Shown here: positions 22,851 to 33,525 of the stretch, in pieces | Position numbering within the stretch: the first letter of the stretch is position 1 | How the letters are laid out: the number at the start of each line of letters is the position of its first letter | NCBI GenBank assembly: GCA_022702705.1 | Contig: CM040429.1 | Coordinates: 111,887,943 to 111,951,942 of the forward strand | Source: Papilionanthe hookeriana x Papilionanthe teres | Lineage: Eukaryota; Streptophyta; Magnoliopsida; Asparagales; Orchidaceae | Reading direction: 5' to 3' | DNA length: 64,000 nt | The notes under the pieces: model-generated | Database searches by the model: none | Seen by the model: only the letters and a program-made list of their open reading frames with translations | What the model was told of the DNA's origin: nothing | Position numbers and translations under genes: made by a program

Positions 22851-24300
22851 ATGGTTGAGACACGAGCTTCATCGCCTTCGCAAGGTGCTCCTGCGAACTC
22901 GCGAAAGAGAGGAGCCGAAGCGATGAGAAGGCAGCTTCAGGAAATAGACGACACGATCGCTCAAATGGCGAAAAGGATGGAAGAGATGGCCGTAGCTCTG
23001 GCCACTCTCCAGAGTCAAGTACAACCACGTAGAGAGACACCCCCAGAGGTCATTCACATTGTAGATGGAGGAAAGGAGATTACGTCCGTCAATGGGGATG
23101 ATCAGCTGAAAAAGGATACAACACAAAGTATGATTCCTGAAAAGCCTTAGCACAATCGAAGAGCGGGACATCCATTCGGACGGGTAGACCTTACCCAGAA
23201 GAATTTGACGCTGTCCAATACCCGAAAGGCTTCGTACCACCTCTGTTCAAGACCTTCGACGGAACCGGGAACCCCCGACGACATGTGGCACACTTTCGTG
23301 CCGCTTGTTGCAATGCCGGCGGGAGCGATGCATTACTCTTCCGACGGTTCGTCGCCGATCTGTCAGGAATCGCCTTCGACTGGTATGCAGAATTACCAAA
23401 TGGTTCGGTGAAGACGTTCTCAGAGCTAGAGAACCTCTTCATCAAGCGATTCGCCGGAGCTCAACACCACATCACTATAGGTGATTTAGTGGTAGAGAAA
23501 CAAAAGCCGAATGAAACTTTGGTGGATTACATACTTCGATGGAGGAACTTAAGCATGAAGTGTGAACCATAATTGCAAGAACAGCATGCAGTCGGCATTT
23601 TACTAAAAAGCATCCATGGCCCGATAGCACTTCTCCTCAAGGGATTCACTATTAAGACTTTTGAGAAGTTGTTAAGCAAGGCCGGAAGCTTGCAAGAGGA
23701 GGCAAAGCAATTAAGTTTCACCGATAAAACAGATAAACAAAAGCTTGTAAAGACTTTTGAAAAGAAATCCGGGATCGTTGCAGCAGTTGACAAAGGCAAG
23801 CAACCGATGCAAATACCACCGTAACGGCCGCAACGAACCACAACGAATTACCAAGCAACCCCGGCCCAGCTATCAATCATCTCCGCAAGTATGAACAACC
23901 GCCTCGTCCGCAACGTACATTAAGAGAGCTTTTGAAGCGGAGAATATCCGTTCAAGAATGAAGCAAAGTGCCGAAAATGTTCCGTAGTCCGATGAAGACT
24001 CCGATTTCCGACTGCCGAGCCTAAAAGACCGAGAGGAAGTCAACAAGAAAGGTGATCCCAACTTTTGCCCTTACCACCGGATGCTTCGGGCACAAAATAG
24101 AAGATTGCATTACCTTCAAAAGTTGGCTCAATGACAACCTGCGGAAAGGGAATATAACGATCCCGAAGGAGTACATGAAGGAACCCCGTAAAGGAGGTTC
24201 CGTCAATGTTGTCTCGACCGATCCCATCATTCCGATAGATCCCTATACGACCGACGATGGATGGACTACCGTTTGGACGAGGTCTTCGAAAAGATTTTAG
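22851..24300 (+). pseudogene. gag: gag (capsid/nucleocapsid) of #A, with frameshifts and a stop
   Basis: It starts MVETRASSPSQGAPANSRKR, followed by a coiled coil at about residues 25-60 (IAQMAKRMEEMAVALATL). The retrotransposon gag core covers about 23196-23700: KGFVPPLFKTFDGTGNP, HVAHFRAACCNAGGSDALL, DWYAELPNGSVKTFSELE and VDYILRWRNLSMKC. A TAA at 23570 replaces a Gln codon that is intact in #5 (MKCQPQLQEQH). The nucleocapsid has one CPYH-x-H-x-C knuckle near 24065-24112, split by a frameshift. Gag would form the virus-like particle. The gene is homologous along its length to the minus-strand gag of #5, which allows the breaks to be recognised. Confidence 0.85.
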
Positions 24301-25151
24301 ACAAGCATCCAAACCGCTTCGGTGCGAGCTTCAATTCGTAGTTTGAAACCCGTTAAGCCGGTACTATCACTTGCGATAGAAGAACCACCTCAACAGAGAC
24401 GATCGAAGAAAAGAAGAAAATCGACGAAGAAGAGAAGACCGAGGCACCTAAGGCTAGACTAGGGGCCGCTTATCCTAGGATAGTTGTTTCCGATTCGGGG
24501 AGAAATCCTCGAACCTCCGACTCGTATGATTATCTCGCTCACTTCGGTGGGATCTTATAATGATAAGGGTGATGGCGTTGGCTACGTTTTGACTGTTTCT
24601 AACGATTACGTAACTAATGATAATCCGGATATCGATTTCGATACCAACGACAATTCTCAAATCATACACGATCTCGACGAGCAAAATAACGAAGAAGACA
24701 TCCATCAAGGAGGCTACGAGAGTTCAACAAGCAACGAATCCATCTCGCGAAGTTTCGAGGAGCTCCAATCACGATAGAGTTAGAGCCTTCGTACTCGAAG
24801 TTAATCCGGAAGAGCCCGTCATTCCGATTCAAGAAGAGACACCGGCGAGCTCAACAATAAATTCGAAGAAATTACGAAGTCAACTTAAGGAGTGGAAAAG
24901 TTCTACCTCCGAGAATGGGTCCAAAGGACAAAGGAAAGCGTGTGGTTGTTCGGGAAGAACCAACCCCGACGGAAGAAATACCCATTCGAGAAGAAGCGAG
25001 AGACACATGAAAACAAAGTGGATTACAACGTGCTAGCCCATCTTAGGAAACTACCGACCAAACCGAGCATCTACGATGCTCTCATCTTATCAAAGGAGAT
25101 GAGAGAAGCTCGATCAAGGCCTTACTTGATCCGGAAATTTACTTAGCTCAA
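24301..25151 (+). pseudogene. Acidic gag-protease linker of #A
   Basis: Fragments in several frames encode an acidic, Asn/Asp/Glu-rich linker (for example DNPDIDFDTNDNSQIIHDLD near 24630). #5 has the same kind of stretch (NNHSNFNSIDNTQIVHDLDQ near 62600). It is not a recognised domain and probably is a flexible part of the gag-pol polyprotein. Confidence 0.55.
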
Positions 25152-25570
25152 ATGGCCGGAGAGTCCTTAGATGAGGTTTGCTCGTTAAAGGAACAACGAG
25201 GTGTTACCTTCACGGACGACGACCTACTACTTGGGACGACGGACCACAACCGACCGTTGTACATTTCGATTACAATCGGGAAGTTTACACTCTCCGCAGT
25301 ATTGGTGGATCCAGGAGCATCAATCAATATAATGAATCTTCGAACGCTAAGCATACTTGGAAATTGATGCCCGCGAGCTCGAAGCGGAAAAAATGTTATT
25401 AAGAGGATTCAACCGGAAAGGAGAAAGAGCCCTCGGATCAATAACGCTATCGATGAAGACCGGTGACTTAGCAAAGACAACCGCGAAATTTCACATAATA
25501 GATTCGAAACGTCGTTCAACGCTCTACTCGGGCCGACCATGGATACATGAAAACAGGATGGTACCATCAT
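25152..25570 (+). pseudogene. pro: Aspartic protease of #A
   Basis: RPLYISITIGKFTLSAVLVD leads into the active-site segment LVDPGASINIMNL, where DPG stands in place of the common DSG/DTG; this variant is usual in Tat-lineage elements. After a frameshift near 25360 the chain continues as RGFNRKGERALGSITLSM, TAKFHIIDS and the late hydrophobic segment before RPWIHENRMVPSS. The protease would cut the gag-pol polyprotein. It is partner to the gag and RT segments in one polyprotein; the frameshift prevents continuous translation as read. Confidence 0.75.
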
Positions 25571-26600
25571 CTCTACATCGAGTGCATCAAATACTACGAT
25601 GGAGGGGAACAAGTGCATCAAAGGTGACTTACAACCATTCTCCATACATGAAATTGGAATCCACGAGGATGCGACTTATTATGCACCACCGAAGAAAACG
25701 ATCTTCTCCGGAGATACCATAACAAATGAAGCAAAGAAAGTTCGGGATAACGAAGAACCCGAAGTTCTAGTCCAACAAGCCACTCACCACTCCCTTACGG
25801 CGAGATGGTGAAGGTTTCTCCACAACTCGCATCCGAGGTCGAGGCCGGGGACGAGGTCGTGGTAGAGACGTTAGGATGATCGGACGGAGGAAACCAACCA
25901 TCAATGTCGATCGGGAAGATACTTCGAAGAAGAAAAAGAAATCAAACAAGAAGCAGCGATAATAAGTCGGAAGAAGCCGCAATTCGAATCCCTCTCGAAG
26001 ATGAGAAGAATGAAGAATACAAATCAATGTACGAGAAGATTAACCACTATGTACATACTATGACCCCGACCCCGATCCATCCTAATAAGATTGAGGGTAT
26101 GGAGGTCAAAGAGGTACGTAGCGGTGGTGCAAAACCAATCAAATTCTACCGTGGTGCTTCTTCCTCCAAAACCGAAAATAATGTACAACTTGAAGATGCT
26201 ACTTCATCGAATTAATGGAATTGCCTTTTGAGTGGTACTCTCCCTGCGTTCAAAATTTAATTCAGGGTGGTTTCTTACCTAGACAATGGACAAAAGGTCA
26301 ATCACAACGTTTTGAAAATTTATGGAATAACTCCGGTCGTCCACCCAATTCGAAGCATGGTCTCGGATTCGGCACAGTAGGATCAGTTGATGATACTGAA
26401 TTTTGCTTGGTTGTCACTTGCGAATCTAATGAAAACCGCATGGAAACTACGGACGAACTCGAAGATTTACAAATTGGAGACGCTCCACCGAATTTGAAGA
26501 AGAAATCAAATCTACGATAGATGAATTAACGGAAGTTAACTTAGGTACTAGCGAAGAGCCTAGACCTACCTTTGTTAGCTCCTTACTCAATAAAGAAGAC
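25571..26600 (+). pseudogene. Protease-RT spacer of #A
   Basis: This is polyprotein linker homologous to #5 (61060-61690): KINHYVHTMTPTPIHPNK here and KINHYIHTMTLTPISTSK in #5. A segment with KHGLGFGTV and DDTEFCLVV corresponds to KGVGFVTL and DDTKFCLVI in #5. It is known as a linker in Tat elements; there is no enzymatic motif. Split over at least three frames. Confidence 0.6.
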
Positions 26601-27510
26601 TCGAAGAAATAATCAAGTTATTAATGGAATTTAAAGATCGTTTTGCTTGGAGCTACGATGAGATGCCGTGATTAGCTCCGGAGGTCGCAATCCATAAGCT
26701 AGGAGTGGATCCTACTTCCGTCCCGTACGACAAGGTCCCGTAAGAATGCGTCTAGAAGTCGAACAACAAGTCATAGCTGAAGTTAAAAAGCTAATAGATG
26801 CTAAATTTGTCCGTGAAGAACAATACCCGACTTGGTTAGCCAACGTGGTACCGATCGGGAAGAAGAATGGTCGATCGTAATTTGTGTGGATTTCGCAGAT
26901 TTAAACAAGGCATGTCCAAAAGATGAATTTCCTCTACCGATCCCGAATTAATGATCGACATTGCTTCAACACATGAAATATTCTCATTCATGGATGGATC
27001 TTCGGGATACAACCGGATAAAAATGGCTCCGGAAGATGAAAAGCTTACGGCATTCGTAACGCCGATCGGAGTATATTGCTACACAGTTGATGCCATTCGG
27101 ATCGAAGAACGCAGGAGCAACCTACCAAAGAGCAATGACAAGAATTTTTGATGATCTCATCCATAATCAAGTCGAATGCTACGTGGACGATGTGGTCATC
27201 AAAAGCAAAGTAAAGGACAACCACTTGTATGATTTGAGAATTGTTTTCGAACGATTAAGACAATTTAACCTTAAGATGAATCCCTTAAAATGCGCCTTCG
27301 GCGTCACCTCCGGGAAATTCTTAGGATTCGTTGTCCGACATCGCGGAATCGAAATCGACCCGGAAAAGATTAAAGCCATCTTAGAAATGCCACCTCCCAA
27401 AACCTTAAAACAACTACGATCTTTTCAAGGGAAGCTGGCATATCTTCGACGCTTTATCTCAAACCCGTCGGTAGGTGTCGGCCTTTCTCGGCACTAGTTA
27501 AAAAGGACGC
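26601..27510 (+). pseudogene. pol: Reverse transcriptase of #A
   Basis: FKDRFAWSYDEMP and APEVAIHKLG mark the N-terminus, followed by AEVKKLIDAKFVREEQYPTW, then LNKACPKDEFPLP in the fingers/palm. FMDGSSGYNRIKMAPEDEK precedes a frameshift, and MPFGSKNAGATYQRAMTRIF leads to the catalytic YVDDVVIKSK at about 27178-27210, which is intact. The thumb contains LKCAFGVTSGKFLGFVV and LKQLRSFQGKLAYLRRFIS. At least five frameshifts and one stop occur, several beside positions where a conserved CAG or CTG would be expected. It would copy element RNA into DNA. The palm Asp pair is preserved, unlike #5. Confidence 0.85.
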
Positions 27511-28030
27511 CAAATTTATTTGGGAAGAGAAATGCCGGAAGGCCTTCGAGGACATTAAACAATATTTAATGACACCTCCCGTCCTAGCGACTCCGCCTCG
27601 GGTAGACCGCCGATACTTTACACCGCGGCTTTAGACGACTCTCTCGGAGCCCCGTTAGCCAGTGTCAATGATGAGGGTAAAGAAAATGCTCTTTACTACT
27701 TAAGCCGTCGTTCATCGCCGACGGAAATAAGGTATCCCGCAATTGAAAAGCATTGTTTGGCCCCGATCTTCGCCGCTCAAAAGCTCGGGCACTACATGCT
27801 TTCTCATAAGGTCAACCTAATCTCGAAGTTTAATCCATTGCAATACTTGATGACTCGTCCAACGCTTTCCGGCAGACTTGCCAGATGGACAATGATATTA
27901 TTGCAATTCGATATAACTTTCGTGCCTCTCCGTGCCGTAAAGGGACAAGTCTTAGCAGACTTCCTTGCAGCACACCCTTTGCCGGCAGAATCTCCTCTCA
28001 ATGACGATCTGCCAGATGAACAAATAATGA
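27511..28030 (+). pseudogene. pol: First RNase H domain (RT-linked) of #A
   Basis: FIWEEKCRKAFEDIKQYL begins the connection region; ENALYYL and a broken AIEKHCLA mark the RNase H body, and HYMLSHKVNLISKFNPLQYL with QFDITFVPLRAVKGQVLADF its C-terminal part (open from 27757). Frames change near 27600 and 27690. The copy has decayed in its N-terminal half as read, but the C-terminal half is well kept. Confidence 0.75.
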
Positions 28031-28589
28031 ACCTAGAAGACCTTGATGATCGACGTTGGGAATTATATTTCGACGGAGCATCTTCAACACATAAAGACGA
28101 AGAATCGCAAGTGATAGTGCCCGGTAAGGCAGGGATCGAGCTAATCTTTATAACACCGGAGCGGGGGATGTTAAGATACTCCTACCACTTGACGAGCCGT
28201 GTACAAACAACGAAGCGGAATACGAAGCCCTCATAACGGGACAGGAATTAACCATTCAAATGGGGATAACAGACATCAACATCTACGGGGATTCACAGTT
28301 AATCATTCAACAGATCGCCGGACAATACAGAATTTTAAAACCAAGACTCGAGCAATACTTCCAGTATGCCATACAGCTGTTGGAACAGATTCCAAATGTG
28401 ACAATCTACAAAATTCCCGTAAAAGAAAATGCTTTAGCAGATGCTTTAGCCCGTCTCGCAAAAGAATTTGCCTGTTTGCAAGATGAATCAGTAGAAGTGT
28501 CAGTTCACGGACGTCAGGTCCTATCACAGCTCGACATAGACACAATACACAAATCAGAAAAGGAAAAAGGATCAATTGCGAGCAAGTGA
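28031..28589 (+). pseudogene. Second, archaeal-type RNase H domain of #A
   Basis: WELYFDGASS carries the first catalytic Asp. NNEAEYEALITG (shifted frame near 28205) gives the Glu, INIYGDSQLIIQQIAG near 28280 the second Asp, and ALADALARLAKEFAC near 28440 the last Asp. A second RNase H of this type downstream of the first is the marker of the Tat/Ogre lineage (established knowledge). One frameshift near 28190 breaks it. The part from 28260 to 28589 is open and rich in normal CAG codons, in contrast to the flanking upstream region. It would help remove RNA from the RNA:DNA hybrid. Confidence 0.85.
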
Positions 28590-29859
28590 TGTAAAAACAC
28601 GAAGATCGGCGACAGCCATTAATCGTACTACCCGCAAACAGGAAAGCTACCGGACGATAGGTCGCTAGCCCATCGGATCAAGAAAAGAACTCGTCCTACG
28701 CATTAGTAAACAACACGTTATACGTAAGGTCTTTCGATCAAATGTGGCTAAGGTGCCTAAGCGGGTCCGAGGCCCGTGAAATTGTTAAGGAGGTACATTC
28801 AGGACTCGTGGCGCTCACCGCCGGGTCCGAAAATGAAAATGAAAATTAAAAGACTAGGGTACTACTGGCCCTCGATGATGACCGATCGCATGAAAATCGC
28901 CAAGAGCCGTCACCGCTGCCAAGTGCACGGAGTGGTTCTACATCAACCTCCAAATGTGCTACATCCGACAATCGCATCGCGGCCATTTTGAATGTTGGGG
29001 CACGGATATAGTGGGTCCAATAGAACCACCATCTTCAAAAGGACATCGCTTCATTCTTGCGGCTACAGACTACTTTTCTAAGTGGGCAGAGGCAGTTCCA
29101 CTTAGAGAAGTGAAAGCACATCACGTGCTACAATTTTTCAAGAACCAAGTTGTTTACCGTTTCGGAGTGCCGCGCAGAATCATCTCAGATAATGGGCCAG
29201 CATTCAGAAGCACACAAATCAACAATTTTTTCAGGAGACACGGAATCGACTGGCGATATTCAACAATTTACTACCCAAGAGCAAACGGCCTGGCTGAGGC
29301 TTTTAATAAAACTCTCGTTCAAATTTTAAAGAAAACCTTGGACGATAATAAGAGAAATTGGCACGAGAAGTTGTTAGAAGCCTTATGGGCCTACCGGACA
29401 ACCTTCAGAACTCCTACTCAAGCTACACCTTATGCTCTGGTGTATGGGTCCGAGGCAGTGTTACCTTTAGAGGTCCAGCTTCCTTCACTCAGAATTGCAG
29501 TTGCAAGTAAAATCACAACAGAAGAGAACGCCAAATTACGACTCAAAGAATTAGAGAGCCTGGAAGGGAAAAGACTTGCAGCGCAACAGAATTTAGAACT
29601 GTACCAAGCTAAGATGGTTCAAGCTCATGACAGACTGGTCCGCCCAAGAACCTTCAAAGTTGGTGATTTAGTTCTCGTTCTCAAAAGACCTATTCTTGCA
29701 CACCGCAAGATAGGAGGAAAATTTGAACCCACTTAGGAAGGACCGTTTGTGGTTGAAGCAGTATACTCAGGAGGTTCCTACCAGCTAGTGAATTGCCAAG
29801 GAGAACGACACATGCTTCCGATCAATGGACGATACTTGAAAAAGTACTACGCTACCTGA
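28590..29859 (+). pseudogene. int: Integrase of #A, one nonsense codon in the core-to-tail part
   Basis: The N-terminal zinc region is damaged (HRCQVHGVVLHQPPN near 28910 remains). From 28954 the core is open: Asp in GTDIVGP, Asp in IISDNGPAF and Glu in NGLAEAFNK form the catalytic triad, followed by ALWAYRTTFRTPTQATPY and GSEAVLPLEVQ. A TAG at 29734-29736 replaces the Trp of a WEGPF motif; the same frame then continues to INGRYLKKYYAT and TGA at 29857-29859, an ending shared with #5 (INGRFFKKFYAT). The enzyme inserts the DNA copy into the genome. This is the best preserved gene of #A, and the single core stop could be a G-to-A change or an error. Confidence 0.85.
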
Positions 29860-30153
29860 TGTTTCGAAGGAATGAATTCTTCAGCCCTAAGAAACACGGG
29901 TGAAGTAATTACTTATGACTGGGTCCGAACCCAAAAATAATAAAAAATGTGCTAAAATAAATAAAATCGTGATAATAAAGTTTTCCTTGTTCTCTCTTCC
30001 AAATCAAAATCTTTTTTCCGATCTTATCCCACTTCATTCCTGTTAAGTTTAAAAATATAAGAATAATAAAAAAAATGTCTTTAATAAACACTTTCTTAAT
30101 GTTCTTGTTCTTAGTACAGCCCCTGATCCTTTTCCTTGTCTTTTCGCAGGGAA
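29860..30153 (+). promoter_or_regulatory. Intron-like spacer with 3' splice-site before the AlkB ORF
   Basis: AT-rich, gene-free. It ends in a pyrimidine tract and TTTTCGCAG just before GGAAATGTCGAAC, the start of the AlkB-like ORF. #5 has the same arrangement (TGTTAATTTTAG then GGAAATGTCTAAC, minus strand, near 57262-57285). Retention of acceptor and start context while the rest of the spacer has diverged suggests a spliced subgenomic message. No donor has been identified. Confidence 0.5.
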
Positions 30154-31628
30154 ATGTCGAACGGGCGGTTGGTCCCGAACTTTAAGAATGGCGTAAGCCT
30201 TGCACTCGATGAAAAGAGGGTGAAAGATGGAGCGATAATCGAGATTGACTCGGATTTCGCACCGACAGAGCCTACGATACGAGGAAAGTGACCGGGTCCC
30301 GGCTGACCGAGAAGAACCGCCCGGACGTACGCGTGATGAAAGTGGGTGGCCCAAGCCACCAATCCAGCAGAAGAAGAAAAGAAAGACAAACATTGAAGAA
30401 GATAAGAAAATGAAGTCCGTAGTCGCTACAGCAGAGCAGGCAGCTTGTCGCCGCCGCGCCCACGGAGATTCAAGAAGTTCGAAGAGCTACTCTCACAACG
30501 AACGCAACGAAGAAATAAGAATCGCCGTATCCGTAAGATGTTAACAAAACTAGCCGCGGACCAGCGCGACGAGACAGATTGCTAATGTCGGTGCATACAC
30601 TTCAAGGACACCGGTTCACCAGAACTCGAAGAAAGGAGGCCGGCTCCTAGGATGACAAAAAGAACCGGGGAAATCTCCGTAAGATCAGAAGAAAGAAGGC
30701 TACCATGCCACCGGATAAAACCACCAGTGATGCATGACCTTGTTGCAGAAGCAACCCCGGGGGATGTCCCGAAAGGCATCATCCCTGAGGAGCCAAGGTA
30801 TGCAGGAGAACGTGAGGGGATTGAACCGTATATTCCACAATATGTCACCAGACCTCGCCATCTGCAGATCATTCCGGAATACGAGCTGGAGAGAATGCAA
30901 AATGTTGAAAAGAAAACCTTTGAATACTTCGAGAGAATTAGAGGCAGAAGAATCAATATACTCGGAGGGCCTCGAGCTACATACGTACGTATTCTCGTAG
31001 TATGAACAACAACAAATCGTGGATTGCATCCGGGATTTGAAAAGAATGGGCCGAGCGGGCCGCCTAAGGGAAAACACATACTCGAACCCCGGAGATGGAT
31101 GCCGTGGAAAGGAAGAATCACAATACAATGTGGATGCCGTTACAACTTTGCGGAGGACAGAAGGGAAACCCACCGGAATACTCCGTCATGGGCAAGTGGA
31201 TCCGATGCCATTAGTCATCAAGAGAATGGTAAAGAGATTGATAACATGGAAGGTACCGCCGACAGATTGCATACCCAATAGCTGCATTATCAACATCTAC
31301 AAGCTGGGTGACCGTATACCCCCGCACATAGATCACCACGACTTTGTCGACCTTTCGCACGCTCTCTTTCCCGAGCGAGTGTAACATCATGTTCGGATCC
31401 GACCTCCGGATAGCAGAGTCCGAGTGAGTTCCGAGGGCCGCAAAGATACCTTTACCGGTAGGTTCCGTCATGATACCGAAGGGCAACGGAGCGGATATCG
31501 CTAAGCATTGCATACCAGGAGTACCAGTGAAGCGGATCTCGCTACTTTCGAAGGATGGACGACGGGAAGACACCTTACCATTTCCAGCCGGACCCGGAGC
31601 TAGAGAGCCTCCGGCCTTACGAGCCGTG
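30154..31628 (+). pseudogene. AlkB-like 2-oxoglutarate/Fe(II) dioxygenase ORF of #A (ALKBH9/10-like)
   Basis: The start MSNGRLVPNFKNG at 30154 follows a splice-acceptor-like site. A basic stretch RTQRRNKNRRIRKM lies near 30497-30540, then IPEYELERMQNVEKKTFEYF near 30870. The AlkB domain covers about 30960-31560: EGLELHTYVFS, GRLRENTYS, WKGRITIQCGCRYNF, CIINIY, then PPHIDHHDF with the iron ligands His (31325-31327) and Asp (31331-31333). The second His is in GNGADIAKHCIPG (31506-31508) and the 2-oxoglutarate Arg in VKRISL (31533-31535). It ends FQPDPELESLRPYEP, TGA 31626-31628. Plant ALKBH9/10 proteins remove N6-methyladenosine from RNA; a like role on element RNA is inference. Several frameshifts, many at expected CAG/CTG positions, break the frame as read. 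Confidence 0.8.
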
Positions 31629-32300
31629 AGTTACATGGAAAATATCACACCTCCAATGTACATCCATACGGCATCCTTGCCAAGGATGGCTTGGAAGGTG
31701 ATGTTATCGACCATGTACCCCACTATTCGTACATGGATTTTTGACGGATGCTTCTTTGGATGGATCAACAAAGATCATACACGATCCGTTTTGAGTTTAC
31801 ATGGATTGTATGAAATATATTCCGTATCAAGATGTATGATGTATCTTCTACATGATTGGAATGAAAGTGACCATGTCACATTTTTGGCCTTCACCTCTTT
31901 TGTGCAAATTGATTGGGAAACGCCGTTAAAGTTAAATGAACTTCGAACAAAGAACAGAAAAGGAATAAAAAAAAGAATAAAAGAAAACTTTCCTTAAAAA
32001 AAAAATCTAAAAGAAATGACAAACACCAAATTCACATGAACATTAAATAAACAATAAAATAAAATTTGAATCATTAAAAGATAAACAAAATCAACATAAA
32101 TGTTAAATCAAATTCTCAATCAAATTTCAAATGTGATCTTCCAAATTTCAAATCAAATCTTAAATCAAATTTCAACCGAGTTCAAACTCATCCTTCCAAA
32201 TTTCAAATTCAATCTTTCCAGATTCCAAATCTCTATCAAATCTCAAATTCGATCTTTCCAGATCTCACATCAAACCTCCATCAAATTCAAACTTTTTGAA
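31629..32300 (+). other. Start of the 3' UTR of #A
   Basis: No supported gene. The end (about 32090-32300) is a simple-sequence-like stretch of CAAATTTCAAAT and CAAATCTC variants leading into the 83-bp array. Confidence 0.55.
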
Positions 32301-33150
32301 GTCGAGGATTTTACATCCAAGACTGCACTGCTTTAGGATCCTTTCCCTATTGCACTGAAATACATCAAATTCAAACTTTTGGGTCGAGGATTTTACATCC
32401 AAGACTGCACTGCTTTAGGATTCTTTCCCTATCGCACCGAAATACATCAAATTCAAACTCTTGGGTCGAGGATTTTACATCCAAGACCGCACTCGCTTTA
32501 GGATCCTTTCCCTATTGCACTCGAAATACATCAAATTCAAACTCTTGGGTCGAGGATTTTACATCCAAGACCGCACCGCTTTAGGATCCTTTCCCTATTG
32601 CACCGAAATACATCAAATTCAAACTCTTGGGTCGAGGATTTTACATCCAAGACCGCACCGCTTTAGGATCCTTTCCCTATTGCACCGAAATACATCAAAT
32701 TCAAACTCTTGGGTCGAGGATTTTACATCCAAGACCGCACCGCTTTAGGATCCTTTCCTATCGCACTCGAAATACATCAAATTCAAACTCTTGGGTCGAG
32801 GATTTTACATCCAAGACCGCACTCGCTTTAGGATCCTTTCCCTATCGCACTCGAAATACATCAAATTCAAACTCTTGGGTCGAGGATTTTACATCCAAGA
32901 CCGCACTACTTTAGGATCCTTTCCCTATCGCACTCGAAATACATCAAATTCAAACTCTTGGGTCGAGGATTTTACATCCAAGACTGCACTGCTATAGGAT
33001 TCTTTCCCTATTGCAATGAAATACATCAAAATCAAACTCTTGAGGTTAAGGATTTTACATCCAATACCGCATTACTCTGGGATCTTTTCTCATTGTAATG
33101 ACCCAATCCAATCGATTCGATCTTCTTTTGGGTCGAAGATGTTACATCTA
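32301..33150 (+). repeat. 83-bp tandem array in the 3' UTR of #A, about 10 units
   Basis: Units begin GTCGAGGATTTTACATCCAA at 32301, 32383, 32465, 32549, 32631, 32713, 32795, 32879 and 32962, with degenerate units near 33045 and 33132. Unit length is 82-84. Tandem arrays between pol and the 3' LTR are typical of Tat/Ogre elements and are known to seed satellite DNA. Differences among units mostly affect ACTGC against ACCGC or ACTCGC. The open frames that run through the array are a product of the repeat. Confidence 0.95.
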
Positions 33151-33510
33151 AAACTTCAAAATTCCAATTTTCATTTCAAATCAAATCCCTTCAAATTAAT
33201 CTCGACAAACTTCAATCTAAGTTAAAACTCCAAATCGAAATCTAAACTCACACATCATGACTTAAAACATGAAACAAAATAAAATTTAAATCGAAATTCT
33301 CCTGCATCATGTGATTTGGGATTCACCTCCTTTTCCTTTCCCCAGCCGAGAGTTCAAGAATCTCCGAGTTCCAGAGATATACTTGACACTCCCCAGCTCG
33401 AAGCTCTTCTACTTCGTCCCAAGTTTGTTACTTGGACATCTCGTGTTGGTTTTGTTGATCGCTTCGGTCAACACCAATACGTGCGGTGTGCTCCGTCGAC
33501 TCACCACACC

Positions 33511-33525
33511 TATTGGGGGTCCATT
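33511..33525 (+). promoter_or_regulatory. Polypurine tract of #A
   Basis: TATTGGGGGTCCATT ends exactly where the 3' LTR (TGTTGACC) starts. #5 has ATTGGGGGCCCATT at the equivalent place. Confidence 0.85.

Noticed and set aside
30154..31628. Independent host ALKBH gene or processed pseudogene inserted by chance
   Set aside because: The same ORF, start context and flanks occur at the same place in two diverged elements on opposite strands.
32461..32997. Repetitive ORFs with a repeating GRGFYIQD-like motif
   Set aside because: They arise from the 83-bp tandem repeat running through an open frame; start and stop depend on unit length.
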